Below, piece after piece: positions 63,861 through 64,000 of a stretch of 64,000 nt of DNA. The position numbers and the translations under genes are program-made. How positions within the stretch are numbered: the stretch's first letter is position 1; each line of letters opens with the position of its first letter. Source of the stretch: an uncultured Proteiniphilum sp. (GTDB lineage Bacteria; Bacteroidota; Bacteroidia; Bacteroidales; Dysgonomonadaceae). The stretch is from positions 25,010 through 89,009 of the forward strand of contig CAKMJT010000026.1 in assembly GCA_927407015.1 (NCBI GenBank). The letters are read 5' to 3'. The notes under the pieces are model-generated. The model did not search any database and was not told where the DNA came from. It was given only the letters and a program-made list of their open reading frames with translations.

Positions 63861-64000
63861 ATGCAAAAACTGACATTGCTACTGCTTCTGTTTCTATCCT
63901 TTAAAGTGTCAGCTCAACAGACAGAAACGTTCTATCTCTCCGGTACAGGACTGGGAGACACCAAAACATGGGATTTTTACTGTAGTGACGGCATGAACAG
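63861..64000 (+). CDS. GH2-like glycoside hydrolase, N-terminal fragment (cut by window end)
   Basis: 46 codons visible from ATG 63861: a signal peptide (LTLLLLLFLSFKVSA, cut near QQ) and the start of a sugar-binding-type N-domain, ETFYLSGTGLGDTKTWDFYC, then SDGMN. This opening is the pattern of Bacteroidota GH2-family proteins in pectin loci, where it precedes a beta-sandwich. The call depends on a short segment, and related beta-galactosidase or beta-glucuronidase types cannot be told apart. Confidence 0.55.
   Translation, partial: MQKLTLLLLLFLSFKVSAQQTETFYLSGTGLGDTKTWDFYCSDGMN

Overview
The window reads as a chromosomal segment of an anaerobic or fermentative Bacteroidota, most likely order Bacteroidales. 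The evidence is three SusC/SusD pairs, promoters of the Bacteroidota type (-33 TTTG, about 20 bases, then TAnnTTTG), a six-domain S1 protein with a long acidic/Lys/Ala tail, and a propionate-type sodium decarboxylase operon. A relative of Dysgonomonas, Proteiniphilum or Parabacteroides is my guess; genus cannot be fixed from the sequence alone. No tRNA, rRNA, CRISPR array or intact insertion sequence was seen.

Region 1 (1-17.5 kb) is core metabolism on mostly the + strand: the end of cmk overlapping ispH, pfkA, then a methylmalonyl-CoA epimerase / decarboxylase operon (mce, alpha subunit, a lamin-tail/OadG gamma lipoprotein, biotin carrier, and, unusually, two tandem beta subunits plus a tiny second gamma subunit of 58 residues). 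Convergent to it are nadK and a shortened CBS-family protein. pdxJ, an ExbB-ExbD-TonB set, a DJ-1/PfpI protein, rpsA, and an ECF sigma factor cassette follow.

Region 2 (17.5-25.7 kb) holds a YhcC-type radical SAM protein and then a tightly packed operon of a TonB-dependent receptor, an AmpG/RhtX-like permease, hemN and protoporphyrinogen oxidase. This combination suggests import of an iron chelate or porphyrin coupled to the last steps of haem synthesis. The operon runs convergently into a single-domain lipoate ligase. The junction is a 15-bp minisatellite of 18 in-phase units that contains the stop codons of both genes.

Region 3 (25.9-64 kb) is a large polysaccharide utilisation region aimed at rhamnogalacturonan-type pectin. 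A minus-strand array runs from SusC (48.15 kb) down through SusD, a sulfatase, PL11 rhamnogalacturonan lyase, PL22 oligogalacturonate lyase, a CBM9/PKD protein, a GH35-like enzyme, a DUF4861 protein, a GH28 polygalacturonase and a GH106-like protein to a decayed CE15-GH78 fusion gene. A plus-strand GH105 hydrolase sits next to a relic of another PL11 gene. Diverging from it across 1 kb of AT-rich DNA are a Tat-exported Gfo/Idh/MocA oxidoreductase, a BACON-PL11 lyase, two tandem SusC/SusD pairs and the start of a GH2-like enzyme cut by the window end. Together these would bind and import rhamnogalacturonan fragments, cut the backbone (PL11, GH28, PL22), and strip unsaturated uronates (GH105), galactose (GH35) and sulfate. 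No HTCS or SusR regulator lies in the window, so control must come from outside it.
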